Shown here piece after piece: positions 6,397 through 15,224 of a stretch of DNA of 50,506 nucleotides. The translations under genes and the position numbers were made by a program. The notes beneath the pieces were generated by a model. That model searched no databases, was not told the origin of the DNA, and saw only the letters and a program-made list of their open reading frames with translations. The stretch covers positions 1 to 50,506 of the forward strand of contig SLKA01000072.1 in NCBI GenBank assembly GCA_007134845.1. Direction: 5' to 3'. Every line of letters begins with the position of its first letter. Position 1 is the stretch's first letter. This DNA comes from Balneolales bacterium (lineage in GTDB: Bacteria > Bacteroidota > Rhodothermia > Balneolales > Natronogracilivirgulaceae).

Positions 6397-8208
6397 ATGA
6401 AACCTATTTCTCGTTCGATTCTGCTTTTGCTGACACTGGTTTTATCAGCGCAATTCATTCCAGTTAATTCATTAGCCCAGCTGCGGGGCAGTTCCGAGAT
6501 GGTGGATGTCCATACCTATCTCTCGGTTGATGTTGTGCCTGCCGGAGAAACATTTAAAGCGGCGGTAGTGCTTGATATCGCCGATAACTGGCATGTCAAT
6601 GCCCATCGACCGACGCTGGATTATCTGATAGGCACGGATGTCAGTATGGAAACTTTGGACGGTTTCATAATAGCTGATATCCGTTACCCCAGGCCCGATG
6701 AATACGAGTTTGCATTTGCCGGGGGTGAAGCGCTATTGGTTTACAGTGGCAAGGTTCCTGTTTATTTTGATATCCGCGCATCGTCCAATTTGGAACCCGG
6801 ACAGTATGAGATGTCGGGCAGGGCCCGGGTTCAGGCATGTGATGACCAAAATTGTCTGGCGCCGTCAAACCTGCCCGTAAGCTTGACAATGGAGGTGGTA
6901 GAACCGGGTGCGTCTGTCAGGGAAATCAATCAGGATATTTTTGCGGATTATGAGCAGGGCGATGTGTATCGGGATGCTTCCATACAACCGGGATCAGCCA
7001 ATGAAATAGAAGCAATGTTTCGTGAACGCGGCTTGCTACTGACATTCCTGGCCCTGTTTTTCATTGGACTGGCGCTGAATCTGACTCCATGTGTGTATCC
7101 CATGCTGTCTGTTACCGTATCCATTTTCGGCGGCCAAAATGATCCTAATATGCTGCGTGTTTTTTCGAAAGCAGTGATATATGTGCTTGGAATTGCCACA
7201 ATGTACAGCCTCCTGGGTGTTCTTGCATCGTTCAGCGGAGAACTTTTCGGATCCTGGCTGCAGCATCCATGGGTATTAGGTGGAATCGGCATACTCCTGT
7301 TTGCCCTTGCACTGAGTATGTTCGGACTCTACGAAATCCAGATTCCCTACTGGATGGCATCACGGATAGGCACAGGATCTTCAACCGGTTTCATTGGTGT
7401 CTATTTCTCCGGACTTGTCGTTGGTATATTTGCCGCACCCTGTATTGGTCCGCCAATAATTGCTCTGCTTGCATTCATAGGTGCTCAGGGTGATCCTGTT
7501 TTTGGTTTCTGGTCATTCTTTATCCTGTCAATGGGACTCGGATTACCCTATCTGATTCTCGGTACGTTTTCGGGATTGCTACCCAAGCTGCCTAAATCAG
7601 GAGTCTGGATGATATGGGTCAAAAAAGTCTTTGGAGTGGTACTTGTTGCTCTTGCACTATTTTATCTTTCAATGCCCTTTATCCCAGTGAGTGATGCCTA
7701 TTGGGTGATTCCAATCAGTTTTATTGTCGGCGGTATTTATCTCGGATTCCTTGAGTCTTCGGGCAGGGGAACCCCCGTTTTTTCAAAAATCAAAATGGCT
7801 TTTGGTGTATTAGCCATAATAGCAGGCGTCATTTTTATAGCAAACCTCCAGAAGGAGGGCATGGAGTGGGATTCCTACCAGGAGGAAAAAATCACACAGG
7901 CACGAGCTGACGGAGTTCCGGTGGTAGTGGATTTTTATGCCGACTGGTGCATTCCCTGTCTTGAGCTTGAGCGGATTACCTTTACTGATTCCAGGGTGAT
8001 TGAGGCAACTAATGAAATGGTTCGGCTAAAAGTGGACCTTACACACTTTGATTCACCGGAATCCGAGAAGATCAGGAGGCAGTACAACGTGGCAGGAGTG
8101 CCCACCATTGTTTTTCTTGATGACCAGGGGAATGAGGTTGAGTCTGCCCGTATCATGGGTTTTGTAGGACCGGATGAGTTCCTTCGTCGTGTTGAGCAGG
8201 TCCGATAA
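6397..8208 (+). CDS. dsbD: Thiol:disulfide interchange protein DsbD
   Basis: A full-length (603-residue) transmembrane electron conduit that passes reductant from cytoplasmic thioredoxin to the periplasm. All three modules are present: a signal peptide plus periplasmic alpha domain with a Cys pair (Cys148/Cys153, CDDQNC); a membrane beta domain of about eight helices (~213-485) with its redox cysteines in NLTPCVYPM (Cys232) and AAPCIGPP (Cys349); and a C-terminal thioredoxin-like gamma domain with WCIPC (517-521) and GVPT. The alpha-domain Cys spacing is one residue shorter than in E. coli. Downstream of the thioredoxin lipoprotein in the same operon, which is a likely electron acceptor. Confidence 0.93.
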   Translation: MKPISRSILLLLTLVLSAQFIPVNSLAQLRGSSEMVDVHTYLSVDVVPAGETFKAAVVLDIADNWHVNAHRPTLDYLIGTDVSMETLDGFIIADIRYPRPDEYEFAFAGGEALLVYSGKVPVYFDIRASSNLEPGQYEMSGRARVQACDDQNCLAPSNLPVSLTMEVVEPGASVREINQDIFADYEQGDVYRDASIQPGSANEIEAMFRERGLLLTFLALFFIGLALNLTPCVYPMLSVTVSIFGGQNDPNMLRVFSKAVIYVLGIATMYSLLGVLASFSGELFGSWLQHPWVLGGIGILLFALALSMFGLYEIQIPYWMASRIGTGSSTGFIGVYFSGLVVGIFAAPCIGPPIIALLAFIGAQGDPVFGFWSFFILSMGLGLPYLILGTFSGLLPKLPKSGVWMIWVKKVFGVVLVALALFYLSMPFIPVSDAYWVIPISFIVGGIYLGFLESSGRGTPVFSKIKMAFGVLAIIAGVIFIANLQKEGMEWDSYQEEKITQARADGVPVVVDFYADWCIPCLELERITFTDSRVIEATNEMVRLKVDLTHFDSPESEKIRRQYNVAGVPTIVFLDDQGNEVESARIMGFVGPDEFLRRVEQVR

Positions 8209-8211
8209 TCT

Positions 8212-8244
8212 AGTCAACAACCAGCTGTTTAGGGAATGTTGACT
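8212..8244. terminator. Inverted repeat between convergent dsbD and rluA-type genes
   Basis: AGTCAACA at 8212-8219 pairs perfectly with TGTTGACT at 8237-8244 around a 17-nt loop, in the 46-bp gap between two convergent genes. The position suits a bidirectional transcription stop, but there is no T-run on either strand, so it would not be a textbook intrinsic terminator. Confidence 0.3.
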
Positions 8245-8254
8245 GAATCGCCGC

Positions 8255-9049
8255 TCAATAAGCGCTGAATTGATCCCATGGGTATTCAGCCGGAACTTGA
8301 GCCCTGAAGCTCATTTTTTCTCTTTTGGTCGGGTGTATAAATTCCAGTTGATAGGATATGAGAGCCAGATTTCGGATTTGAGCCTTTGAAGATCCGTACT
8401 TGCTATCTCCGGCGATGGGCATACCCAAAGCTGCGAGCTGTGCCCTGATTTGATGAAATCGCCCGGTACGCAAATTAATTTTGATCAGGCTGAGTGCTCC
8501 ACGGGTATCCAGATGGGTGACCTCCATCACAGCTTTCTTGCTCCCGGTTCCGGACTCGTCTCCGGATTGGTCTGTATCTGAAATAATGGCTTTTTTCTGG
8601 GCCTTGTCCTTGACCAGCTGATGTGTGATCAATCCGGTTTTGACATTCCTGCTGACGACCACGGCAAGATACTCTTTCTTGAATGTACGGTTCCTGATCT
8701 GTTCCGAGAGCCTTGATGCCGATTTTGAAGTGCGCGCCAGCACCATCAATCCTCGAGTGGGGCGGTCCAGCCTCTGAACGAGTCCAAGGAATACGTTTCC
8801 AGGTTTCTGGTATTTCTCTTTCAGCCACTTCTTGAAAAGTGACTGGATGTCCTCATCCCCTGTATGATCTCCCTGCGAGAGCAGGTTGGCAGGTTTATTT
8901 ACAACCAGCAGGTGATTGTCTTCGAAAATGACTTCAATATCCCGTAAACTTTCAGAAATGGTGATTCTCCTTATCTTAGGTAGTACTTTTTGCTGGTTAG
9001 TGCTTTTTATAACTGACAGGCAGGCTGCATCATAAAATAACTGCATCAT
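8255..9049 (-). CDS. RluA-family RNA pseudouridine synthase
   Basis: A 264-residue pseudouridine synthase of the RluA/RluC/RluD superfamily, converting uridine to pseudouridine in rRNA or tRNA. The pattern is clear: IEVIFEDNHLLVVNKPANLLS at the start of the catalytic domain, the active-site loop RLDRPTRGLMVLART with catalytic Asp95, and the late motif INLRTGRFHQIRAQLAALGMPIAGDSKYG. No S4 domain precedes it; the first ~38 residues are short and unremarkable. The usual HRLD and TSG of the loop are QRLD and TRG here, a mild departure. The start could be either ATG of the MM pair. It lies 56 bp from and divergent to uvrC. The RNA target cannot be told. Confidence 0.88.
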   Translation of the reverse strand: MMQLFYDAACLSVIKSTNQQKVLPKIRRITISESLRDIEVIFEDNHLLVVNKPANLLSQGDHTGDEDIQSLFKKWLKEKYQKPGNVFLGLVQRLDRPTRGLMVLARTSKSASRLSEQIRNRTFKKEYLAVVVSRNVKTGLITHQLVKDKAQKKAIISDTDQSGDESGTGSKKAVMEVTHLDTRGALSLIKINLRTGRFHQIRAQLAALGMPIAGDSKYGSSKAQIRNLALISYQLEFIHPTKREKMSFRAQVPAEYPWDQFSAY

Positions 9050-9105
9050 TACATAATATATATATGTTTATCTCACTTTAATCAGAATACTGCTGCTCAC
9101 ATAAT

Positions 9106-10974
9106 ATGACGGAAGGACTCAAACAAAAGCTTGAATCGCTGACTCCGGAACCGGGGGTGTACCAGTTCAAGGACTCTGGCGGGACCGTGCTCTATGTAGG
9201 TAAGGCAAAGCGTTTGAATCAGCGTGTCCGGTCATATTTTCAAAGTGCGGCTGACCATACCGGTAAAATTCGTGCACTTGTCCAAAAAATATCAGATCTG
9301 GAGGTGATTGTAACAGACTCGGAAGCCGAGGCGTTGATCCTAGAAAATCATCTGATAAAAAAAAATCAACCCCGGTACAACATTCTATACCGCGATGACA
9401 AGAGTTACCCGTATATCTGTATGACCAATGAGGAGCGGCCCCGCGTGTTCCCGACTCGTGTCATTGTCAGAGACGGAAGCCGGTACTTTGGTCCCTACGA
9501 CCATGTCGGCAAGATGAAGCTGATGCTTGAAACGATTCGCAAGGCTTTTCGGCTCTGTACATGTGCATGTTCTTCACGGATGATTGATCAAAGCAAGGGC
9601 ATGCCGAAATGGGGCCGGTGTTTTGAGGACTACTTCGAAAACTGCTCAATAGATATTGAGCTTGAGGAATACCGGACCCGGATGGATCAGGTGTTGCGGC
9701 TTCTGAACGGAAGGACACGGGATCTGATCAGTGAACTGAAAATCGAGATGGAGGAACTCTCAGACAATCTTGAGTTTGAAAAAGCGGTTGTCATCCGGGA
9801 TGGGATACTCGCACTCAAAAAGTACAGTGAAAAGATGAAGATAGTTGCGGTGGATGGGCTCGACCGTGATATTTTTTCATTGGACGTCAACTGGGATGAA
9901 AATATCGCCTGCGGCGTGCTGCTGCAGATTCGGGATGGCAAGTTGATTGGAAAATATCACCGCTATCTGAAAAATATTGAAGGCAGGTCAGAGGGTGTTC
10001 TCCTTCAGTCATTTATGGAGGATTATTATACCGGAGAACTGTCAAGTGTTATTCCGGACGAGGTATGTTGCAGCCACGAACTTCAAGACGATGAACCCCT
10101 GTTTGAATATCTATGGGAAATGAAAGGCAAAAAGGTGCCCGTGATCATTCCTGAAAGAGGGGACAAGGCGAAAATGGTTCAGATGGCCGGAACCAACGCC
10201 CGCTTGCTGTTAAGAGAATGGGTGCTGGAAAAAATCAAGGCCGACAGGGAAAGGGTGCCACACTCTGTTCAGGCATTGAAACGGGATTTAAACCTGCAAC
10301 GCCTGCCGCGCCGAATTGAATGTTTCGATATATCCAATTTTCAGGGTGCGTTTACAGTAGCTTCCATGGTCAGTTTTGTTGATGGACAATCAAGAAAAAG
10401 CAGCTACAAGCGATTTCATGTAAAAAGCGTGAAAGGTCCGGATGATTTTGCATCCATGCGAGAGGTTATCACGCGCCGGTACCGAAGAGTCAAACAAGAG
10501 GGAAGCCAGATTCCCGACCTGATTGTGATTGATGGGGGAAAGGGGCAGCTTACGAGTGCCGTAGCTGCATTCAAGGAATCCGGACTGGAAGGGGATATAC
10601 CCGTTATCGGACTTGCCAAACGACTCGAAGAAATTTTTTTTCCAGGATCATCTGATCCTGTTACGATACCGAAATCGTCATCCAGCCTTAAGCTTCTTCA
10701 GAGGATACGGGATGAGGCGCACAGATTTGCAATTCAGTTCCACCGTGATGTGCGAAGCAGCAAGACCTTTCGATCCGAGCTGCAGGATATTTCCGGTATT
10801 GGAAAAATCACAGCGGATAAGCTGCTCAGGCACTTTGGTTCTGTCAGTGAAATCATGAAACAGGATCATGAATCATTGAAAGCTATTGTTGGAAAGAAAG
10901 CTGCCAATACCATTCTGACTCATTTTAGAGAGAAAATTCAACCGGATGCAAATCAGTCGAATGGCAATCTGTGA
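9106..10974 (+). CDS. uvrC: Excinuclease ABC subunit C (UvrC)
   Basis: The dual-incision nuclease of nucleotide excision repair, cytoplasmic, acting with UvrA and UvrB. At 622 residues it is full length. The N-terminal GIY-YIG nuclease (GVYQFKD at 17, LYVGKAKRL at 29-37) makes the 3' cut; the UVR motif (~203-240, LEFEKAVVIRDGILALKKYS) binds UvrB; the C-terminal RNase-H-like domain (IECFDISNFQGAFTVASMV, DLIVIDGGKGQL) makes the 5' cut; helix-hairpin-helix repeats (DISGIGKITADKLLRHFGS) end the protein. A T8 tract followed by an 18-bp interrupted palindrome lies inside the gene at 10634-10660. It is divergent from the pseudouridine synthase gene; no ribosome binding site is obvious before the ATG at 9106. 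Confidence 0.97.
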   Translation: MTEGLKQKLESLTPEPGVYQFKDSGGTVLYVGKAKRLNQRVRSYFQSAADHTGKIRALVQKISDLEVIVTDSEAEALILENHLIKKNQPRYNILYRDDKSYPYICMTNEERPRVFPTRVIVRDGSRYFGPYDHVGKMKLMLETIRKAFRLCTCACSSRMIDQSKGMPKWGRCFEDYFENCSIDIELEEYRTRMDQVLRLLNGRTRDLISELKIEMEELSDNLEFEKAVVIRDGILALKKYSEKMKIVAVDGLDRDIFSLDVNWDENIACGVLLQIRDGKLIGKYHRYLKNIEGRSEGVLLQSFMEDYYTGELSSVIPDEVCCSHELQDDEPLFEYLWEMKGKKVPVIIPERGDKAKMVQMAGTNARLLLREWVLEKIKADRERVPHSVQALKRDLNLQRLPRRIECFDISNFQGAFTVASMVSFVDGQSRKSSYKRFHVKSVKGPDDFASMREVITRRYRRVKQEGSQIPDLIVIDGGKGQLTSAVAAFKESGLEGDIPVIGLAKRLEEIFFPGSSDPVTIPKSSSSLKLLQRIRDEAHRFAIQFHRDVRSSKTFRSELQDISGIGKITADKLLRHFGSVSEIMKQDHESLKAIVGKKAANTILTHFREKIQPDANQSNGNL

Positions 10975-11279
10975 GTTTTTTAAAAAAAATGAACTATTTC
11001 AAAAAACAAGCGTCTAAACAATCAGAAGCTTGAAAATAAAAAAATATAGATAACTAGGTGTAAGATGTATTCGGCTTGTATAGTCTAATAGTTCGAAGGT
11101 CGCATCAAAGCAATTTGCGAAATGATTTTATTAGCTTTATTGTTTTGGATATTGCGACACAACGATAACCCCCATTAATAACCCCATTAAAGAGGCCTAT
11201 AAGTAAAAGATACCGTTCTTTTCCGGAACACATGCCATTCAGGCAATATCAATAAAATTCTCAGCGTTTAAAGGTCAAT
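10975..11279. promoter_or_regulatory. Upstream region of the ECF sigma operon, with tandem repeat
   Basis: This 305-bp AT-rich gap lies between uvrC and the ECF sigma gene. A near-perfect 12-bp tandem repeat (CCCCATTAATAA at 11170-11181, CCCCATTAAAGA at 11182-11193) sits about 90 bp before the sigma start. Two TTGCGA hexamers, at 11115-11120 and 11152-11157, each stand 17 bp before a partial -10 (TATTGT and TTAATA). The cold-shock promoter has the same -35. ECF sigma operons often self-activate, so these are candidate autoregulatory elements. No terminator for uvrC and no small gene were seen. Confidence 0.35.
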
Positions 11280-11909
11280 ATGATGTCGCAAAAAACACAT
11301 AAATCCCTGAATCAGGTCGACGACCACGAATTGGTCCTGCGTTACCGCAGGCACAATGACCAGGAAGCATTCAAGCAGTTGCTGGATCGCCATCAGTCAA
11401 AGATTTATTCGTATATCTACAGCATGGTTGGAAATTCCGAAACTGCAAATGACATCTTCCAGGAGACCTTCACCAAGGTCATTACCAAAATGGACGAGAC
11501 CTACAATGAGCAGGGCAAGTGGATTGCCTGGGTAATGCGAATTGCTCACAATGCCACCATCGATTACCTTCGCAAAAAGAAGCGTTTTGTCGATGTAAAT
11601 GCTCAGGATGACCCGGATTATGACTTCTATGACAGACTGACTGACGAGACCCTTGACGATGCCCAGGAGGTAATTGAAAAGGGGGAGGCCAGAGACAGTC
11701 TGATGAAGCACATCGCAGGTCTTCCAAAAGAGCAGCGTGAAGTTGTGATGCTGCGTCATTACTATGAGATGTCATTCAAGGAGATCGCCGAATTAACCAA
11801 TGTGTCGATCAATACGGCACTTGGGAGAATGAGGTATGCTCTTATAAACCTGAGAAAAATGTTTGATAAGGAACATGGAAAAGAAACCAAATATGTCGAA
11901 CGTAGATGA
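11280..11909 (+). CDS. ECF-type RNA polymerase sigma factor
   Basis: A 209-residue sigma-70 family protein of the extracytoplasmic-function type. Region 2 spans ~28-97, with the typical core-binding and -10 features (IYSYIYSMVGNSETANDIFQ, then KWIAWVMRIAHNATIDYLRKKKR). An acidic linker follows, then region 4 (~140-195) with GLPKEQREVVMLRHYYEMSFKEIAEL and a helix-turn-helix. It overlaps the start of the next gene, which looks like its membrane anti-sigma factor. The two probably respond to an envelope signal; target promoters are unknown. MM at the start leaves ATG 11280 or 11283. parA follows after the anti-sigma gene. Confidence 0.92.
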   Translation: MMSQKTHKSLNQVDDHELVLRYRRHNDQEAFKQLLDRHQSKIYSYIYSMVGNSETANDIFQETFTKVITKMDETYNEQGKWIAWVMRIAHNATIDYLRKKKRFVDVNAQDDPDYDFYDRLTDETLDDAQEVIEKGEARDSLMKHIAGLPKEQREVVMLRHYYEMSFKEIAELTNVSINTALGRMRYALINLRKMFDKEHGKETKYVERR

Positions 11910-12504
11910 ACTATGTGTCAAGTACGTTTTTGACGAACTGGATCCGTCTGAAGTGACACTTGTCGAGCAGGCGATGATCAACGATCAGAATCTGCTGATT
12001 GAAGTGGAAAGCCTGAGAAGCACATGGAAAAAGTTGAAAAATCTGCCCGAATTGGAACCGCCGTCGAATATTTCTGATTCGGTTATTGATCAGGCAAAAG
12101 ACTATTCCAATCAGCAGCAGTTTTTTGGCAACAACTGGAGAAATCCAGGACTGCTGGCAACTGCTGCTATCGTGCTGTTCAGCCTGCTTATATCTACAGT
12201 CTACCTGCTGCCCTCAGATGCTGTAACCGGTGATCAAACTGACAAATCCTCCTTTTCTGCGTCCGTTGGAGCAAATGCCCTGTCAGGCTCTGATTCCTTC
12301 GAATTGAATCAATTGAATCATGAGTCATTCCGGCTCTGGAACGGCTATACCAACATGGTTTACATCGGTGGAGTCGATGAACAGGCAGATCGATCCGTGC
12401 CGGATTCTTTGCAGCAGGGAATGCTTCCCACTGAGTCAAAATCAAATCCGATTTTGATTTCACCTGTATTTCGTGATTTTCAATTAACAGGAACCCGCAA
12501 TTAG
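11875..12504 (+). CDS. Probable membrane anti-sigma factor
   Basis: About 209 residues from the ATG at 11875, overlapping the ECF sigma gene by 35 nt, which is typical of translationally coupled sigma/anti-sigma pairs. The N-terminal ~90 residues are cytoplasmic, with the sequence VDELCVKYVFDELDPSEVTLVEQAMINDQNLL that anti-sigma factors of this type use to hold the sigma; no zinc motif is present. One transmembrane helix follows (~98-117, LLATAAIVLFSLLISTVYLL), then a ~90-residue extracytoplasmic tail with no family I recognise. ATGs at 11863 and 11893 are alternative starts in the same frame. The role is inferred from position and layout. Confidence 0.75.
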   Translation: MEKKPNMSNVDELCVKYVFDELDPSEVTLVEQAMINDQNLLIEVESLRSTWKKLKNLPELEPPSNISDSVIDQAKDYSNQQQFFGNNWRNPGLLATAAIVLFSLLISTVYLLPSDAVTGDQTDKSSFSASVGANALSGSDSFELNQLNHESFRLWNGYTNMVYIGGVDEQADRSVPDSLQQGMLPTESKSNPILISPVFRDFQLTGTRN

Positions 12505-12539
12505 CATCAGCCTATACTGCCTCAGCTACAGCATAATCT

Positions 12540-12567
12540 TTGCATCAGCATTCAAATTATTTATAAA
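12540..12567 (+). promoter_or_regulatory. Candidate sigma70-type promoter of parAB
   Basis: TTGCAT at 12540-12545, a 16-bp spacer, and TATAAA at 12562-12567, in the gap between the anti-sigma gene and parA. Transcription would start near 12574, leaving about 130 nt of leader. If real, parAB can be expressed independently of the upstream sigma operon. Confidence 0.4.
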
Positions 12568-12704
12568 GGGTGTCGGGAATTGGATTATCACGCCTTATTG
12601 GGAGTGCTACCTTTCCAAATATATTCTTACCTTACAGGTCTGCCATACAGCAGTTCAGACACGGGCAGAATCGTGCTCTATCCGGTTAAAAATCAAATAA
12701 GTAT

Positions 12705-13523
12705 ATGGGAAAAGTAATATCTGTGGCAAACCAGAAAGGTGGTGTTGGAAAAACAACAACAGCAATTAATCTTGCTGCGAGTCTTGCGGCTATAGAGCAT
12801 ACCACGTTGCTTATTGATATTGACCCGCAAAGTAATTCCACAAGCGGCACCGGATTTGAATACAAGGTAATCGACAATTCCATATATCAGGTTCTTGTTG
12901 AAGGCTACAGCGCACGAGAAGCGGTCAAGAAGTCTGAACTTCCATTTCTTGACATCATTCCATCTCATATTAACTTGGTCGGGGCGGAAATTGAAATGGT
13001 AGACCGGCCTCAGCGAGAAAAAATATTGCGAAATGCCATAGTGGATATACGAGATGACTATGATTTTGTAATCATTGACTGTCCACCATCCCTTGGCTTG
13101 CTTACCATAAACGCACTTACAGCATCCGACTCAGTACTCATACCGGTTCAATGCGAATATTTCGCCCTGGAAGGTCTCGGGCAACTTTTAAATACCATCA
13201 AAATTGTGCGTCAGCATCTCAATACAAACCTGGATATCGAAGGAGTGGTGCTCACGATGTATGATTCCCGTACACGATTGTCCAACCAGGTAGCTGACGA
13301 AGTGAAGCGTTATTTTGATAACCGGGTTTTTGAAACGGTTATTTCAAGAAATGTGCGATTGGCAGAAGCTCCGAGTTTTGGAAAACCGGTTCTTTTGTAC
13401 GATTCCGTATCTATTGGGTCTAAAAACTATCTTGCACTGGCCAGGGAAATCGTTATCAGAAACAAAAAACTTTTTAGAAACAGCTCCGTTTTCTCAGAAA
13501 AAAGCAAACAGACATCAGATTAA
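12705..13523 (+). CDS. parA: Chromosome partitioning ATPase ParA (Soj)
   Basis: A 272-residue ParA/MinD-family ATPase that, with ParB, segregates newly replicated origins. The deviant Walker A box KGGVGKTT (11-18) carries the signature second lysine, Walker A' is [13 protein letters not shown], and Walker B is [14 protein letters not shown]. There is no N-terminal helix-turn-helix, so it is a chromosomal Soj type, not a plasmid ParA of the long type. parB follows after 17 bp, then the DUF5683 gene, a gene order common in Bacteroidota and relatives. A parS-like palindrome lies 2.3 kb downstream. Confidence 0.96.
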   Translation: MGKVISVANQKGGVGKTTTAINLAASLAAIEHTTLLIDIDPQSNSTSGTGFEYKVIDNSIYQVLVEGYSAREAVKKSELPFLDIIPSHINLVGAEIEMVDRPQREKILRNAIVDIRDDYDFVIIDCPPSLGLLTINALTASDSVLIPVQCEYFALEGLGQLLNTIKIVRQHLNTNLDIEGVVLTMYDSRTRLSNQVADEVKRYFDNRVFETVISRNVRLAEAPSFGKPVLLYDSVSIGSKNYLALAREIVIRNKKLFRNSSVFSEKSKQTSD

Positions 13524-13540
13524 ACCGGCACAGTGTAATA

Positions 13541-14461
13541 ATGACAAAAAAAGTATTAGGCAGAGGCCTCGGAGCTTTTTTCCCGGAGTACGATCATACC
13601 GGTGAAGGTGACAAGGAGGCAGAATCCAGGAATATCGACAAAGAGAGGGTGTTGCAGCGTGTCAACGTGATCATGCAGCTTCCCGTCTCCGATATCCGGC
13701 CCAACCCGTATCAGCCCCGGGAGGATTTTGATGAGATTAAGCTCCAGGAGCTATCCGAGTCCATTCGCATGCATGGGCTTATCCAACCGGTAACGGTACG
13801 TGCCATTGGCAGTGATAAATACGAGCTGATTAGCGGTGAACGCCGGCTTCGTGCCACGAAAATGGCTGGTATCACAAAAATTCCGGCATACGTCCGTGAG
13901 GTTGATGACGATGATCTGATTGCATTTGCGCTGATTGAAAATGTCCAGAGAGAACAGCTCAATCCGATAGAGGTTGCACTCGGTTACAAACGCCTGATAG
14001 AGGAATGCAACTACACACAGGATCAGGTTGCCAAGAAACTGGGAAAGAACAGAACGACAGTCACCAACACGCTCCGGCTTCTCACCCTCAGGCCTACCAT
14101 CCAGTATGCTTTGAAATCAAACGCCATTTCCACCGGTCATGCCCGGAGTCTGATCAGTGTAGAAGATCCAAAAGTTCAGGACAAACTGCTTGATCGTGCC
14201 GTACAGGAGGACTGGTCCGTGCGCCAGATAGAGGACGCGGTCAGGAAGCAAGCCCAGAAGAAATCTGTCGGAAACAAGCTTTTGAAAGAAAAAGATCAGA
14301 AAGATCTCCACCTTTTCGAATTATCCAGCCGTTTGCGTAACAAATTCAGTACCCGTGTTCAGATAAAAAAGAAAATCAAGGGCGGAGAGATCCGTTTGGA
14401 ATATTACTCTGATGATGACCTGGAACGTATCATATCACTGCTCGAATCGGTTGAAGAATGA
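13541..14461 (+). CDS. parB: Chromosome partitioning CTPase ParB (Spo0J)
   Basis: A 306-residue ParB that loads on parS sites and slides as a CTP-gated clamp. The N-terminal ParB/Srx domain (~48-140) has the nucleotide-binding motif GERRLRATKMA and the ENVQREQLNPIE segment. A central helix-turn-helix DNA-binding domain (~140-235) includes YTQDQVAKKLGKNRTTVTNTLRLL and the SNAISTGHARSLIS segment; a C-terminal dimerisation part (~255-306) closes the protein. The N-terminus MTKKVLGRGLGAFFPE is the short basic ParA-activating peptide seen in Spo0J proteins. Its last codons overlap the start of the DUF5683 gene. A target parS-like site is at 15832-15847. Confidence 0.96.
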   Translation: MTKKVLGRGLGAFFPEYDHTGEGDKEAESRNIDKERVLQRVNVIMQLPVSDIRPNPYQPREDFDEIKLQELSESIRMHGLIQPVTVRAIGSDKYELISGERRLRATKMAGITKIPAYVREVDDDDLIAFALIENVQREQLNPIEVALGYKRLIEECNYTQDQVAKKLGKNRTTVTNTLRLLTLRPTIQYALKSNAISTGHARSLISVEDPKVQDKLLDRAVQEDWSVRQIEDAVRKQAQKKSVGNKLLKEKDQKDLHLFELSSRLRNKFSTRVQIKKKIKGGEIRLEYYSDDDLERIISLLESVEE

Positions 14462-15212
14462 CCAGTTCAAGAGTGGGATTGGTTTTGTTCTATTCTCTTT
14501 TTCTGCTCTGACTCTGATATTTTTTCAACCGCTGGACTTGTCGGCTCACAACAGGGAGCATGGATGGTATTCTTCCGGTTTTTACGCAGAAAACAAGGCC
14601 TTGCATCGCTCAATTTCGACATCCGGGTCAAACTGGCAGACGTATGCTTACCTTGCAGGGCCGTTCCACATGTCCGTAAATTCACCTGAAGCAAACAGAG
14701 ATACGGTTCCTGAGCCGTCTTCTGTAATGCGCAAATCCATGATTCTGCCCGGATGGGGACAGGTGGTAAACCGTCAGATATGGAAAGTGCCAATTATATA
14801 CGGAATGCTGGCCGGACTCACTTATTACAGCATCCTGATGGATAATAGCTATCGTGACTACCGGGCTGCCTACTATAACAGCCAAAGCATAAATGGTGAT
14901 GAGCGGTTCGGCCCAACACCATCATATGTTGATCCCAATCAAAATCCGGAATCACTCCGGCATATCAGAAACCTTTATCGAAACAGAAGGGATCTGACTT
15001 TTGTCGGTGTGGTGCTTGCATATGGATTGAATGTGGTGGACGCCTATGTATTTGCGCATATGCGTGATTTTGATGTAAGTGATGATCTGAGTGCCAGGTT
15101 TTATCTGGAGCCGGCAGTGATGCAGGGGACTGCTGCATCAAACGAGAGTTCTGGCACCATTGTAAAAGGAATGGACGGAGTGATTTTTACATTAAAAATT
15201 AAACTACCCTAA
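14412..15212 (+). CDS. DUF5683 domain protein, exported or membrane-bound
   Basis: Protein of unknown function that routinely follows parB in Bacteroidota-type genomes. A hydrophobic signal segment (IGFVLFSFSALTLIFF) is followed by an extracytoplasmic region, then the conserved core MRKSMILPGWGQVVNRQIWKVP, which opens the DUF5683 domain with a probable membrane helix (IIYGMLAGLTYYSILM), and a second hydrophobic stretch (LTFVGVVLAYGLNVVDAYVFA). The longest frame starts at ATG 14412, inside parB. A TTG at 14451 would overlap parB by only 11 nt and put the signal segment closer to the N-terminus, so it may be the true start. No mechanism linking it to segregation is known to me. Confidence 0.8.
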   Translation: MMTWNVSYHCSNRLKNDQFKSGIGFVLFSFSALTLIFFQPLDLSAHNREHGWYSSGFYAENKALHRSISTSGSNWQTYAYLAGPFHMSVNSPEANRDTVPEPSSVMRKSMILPGWGQVVNRQIWKVPIIYGMLAGLTYYSILMDNSYRDYRAAYYNSQSINGDERFGPTPSYVDPNQNPESLRHIRNLYRNRRDLTFVGVVLAYGLNVVDAYVFAHMRDFDVSDDLSARFYLEPAVMQGTAASNESSGTIVKGMDGVIFTLKIKLP

Positions 15213-15224
15213 ACAGGAAGCATA

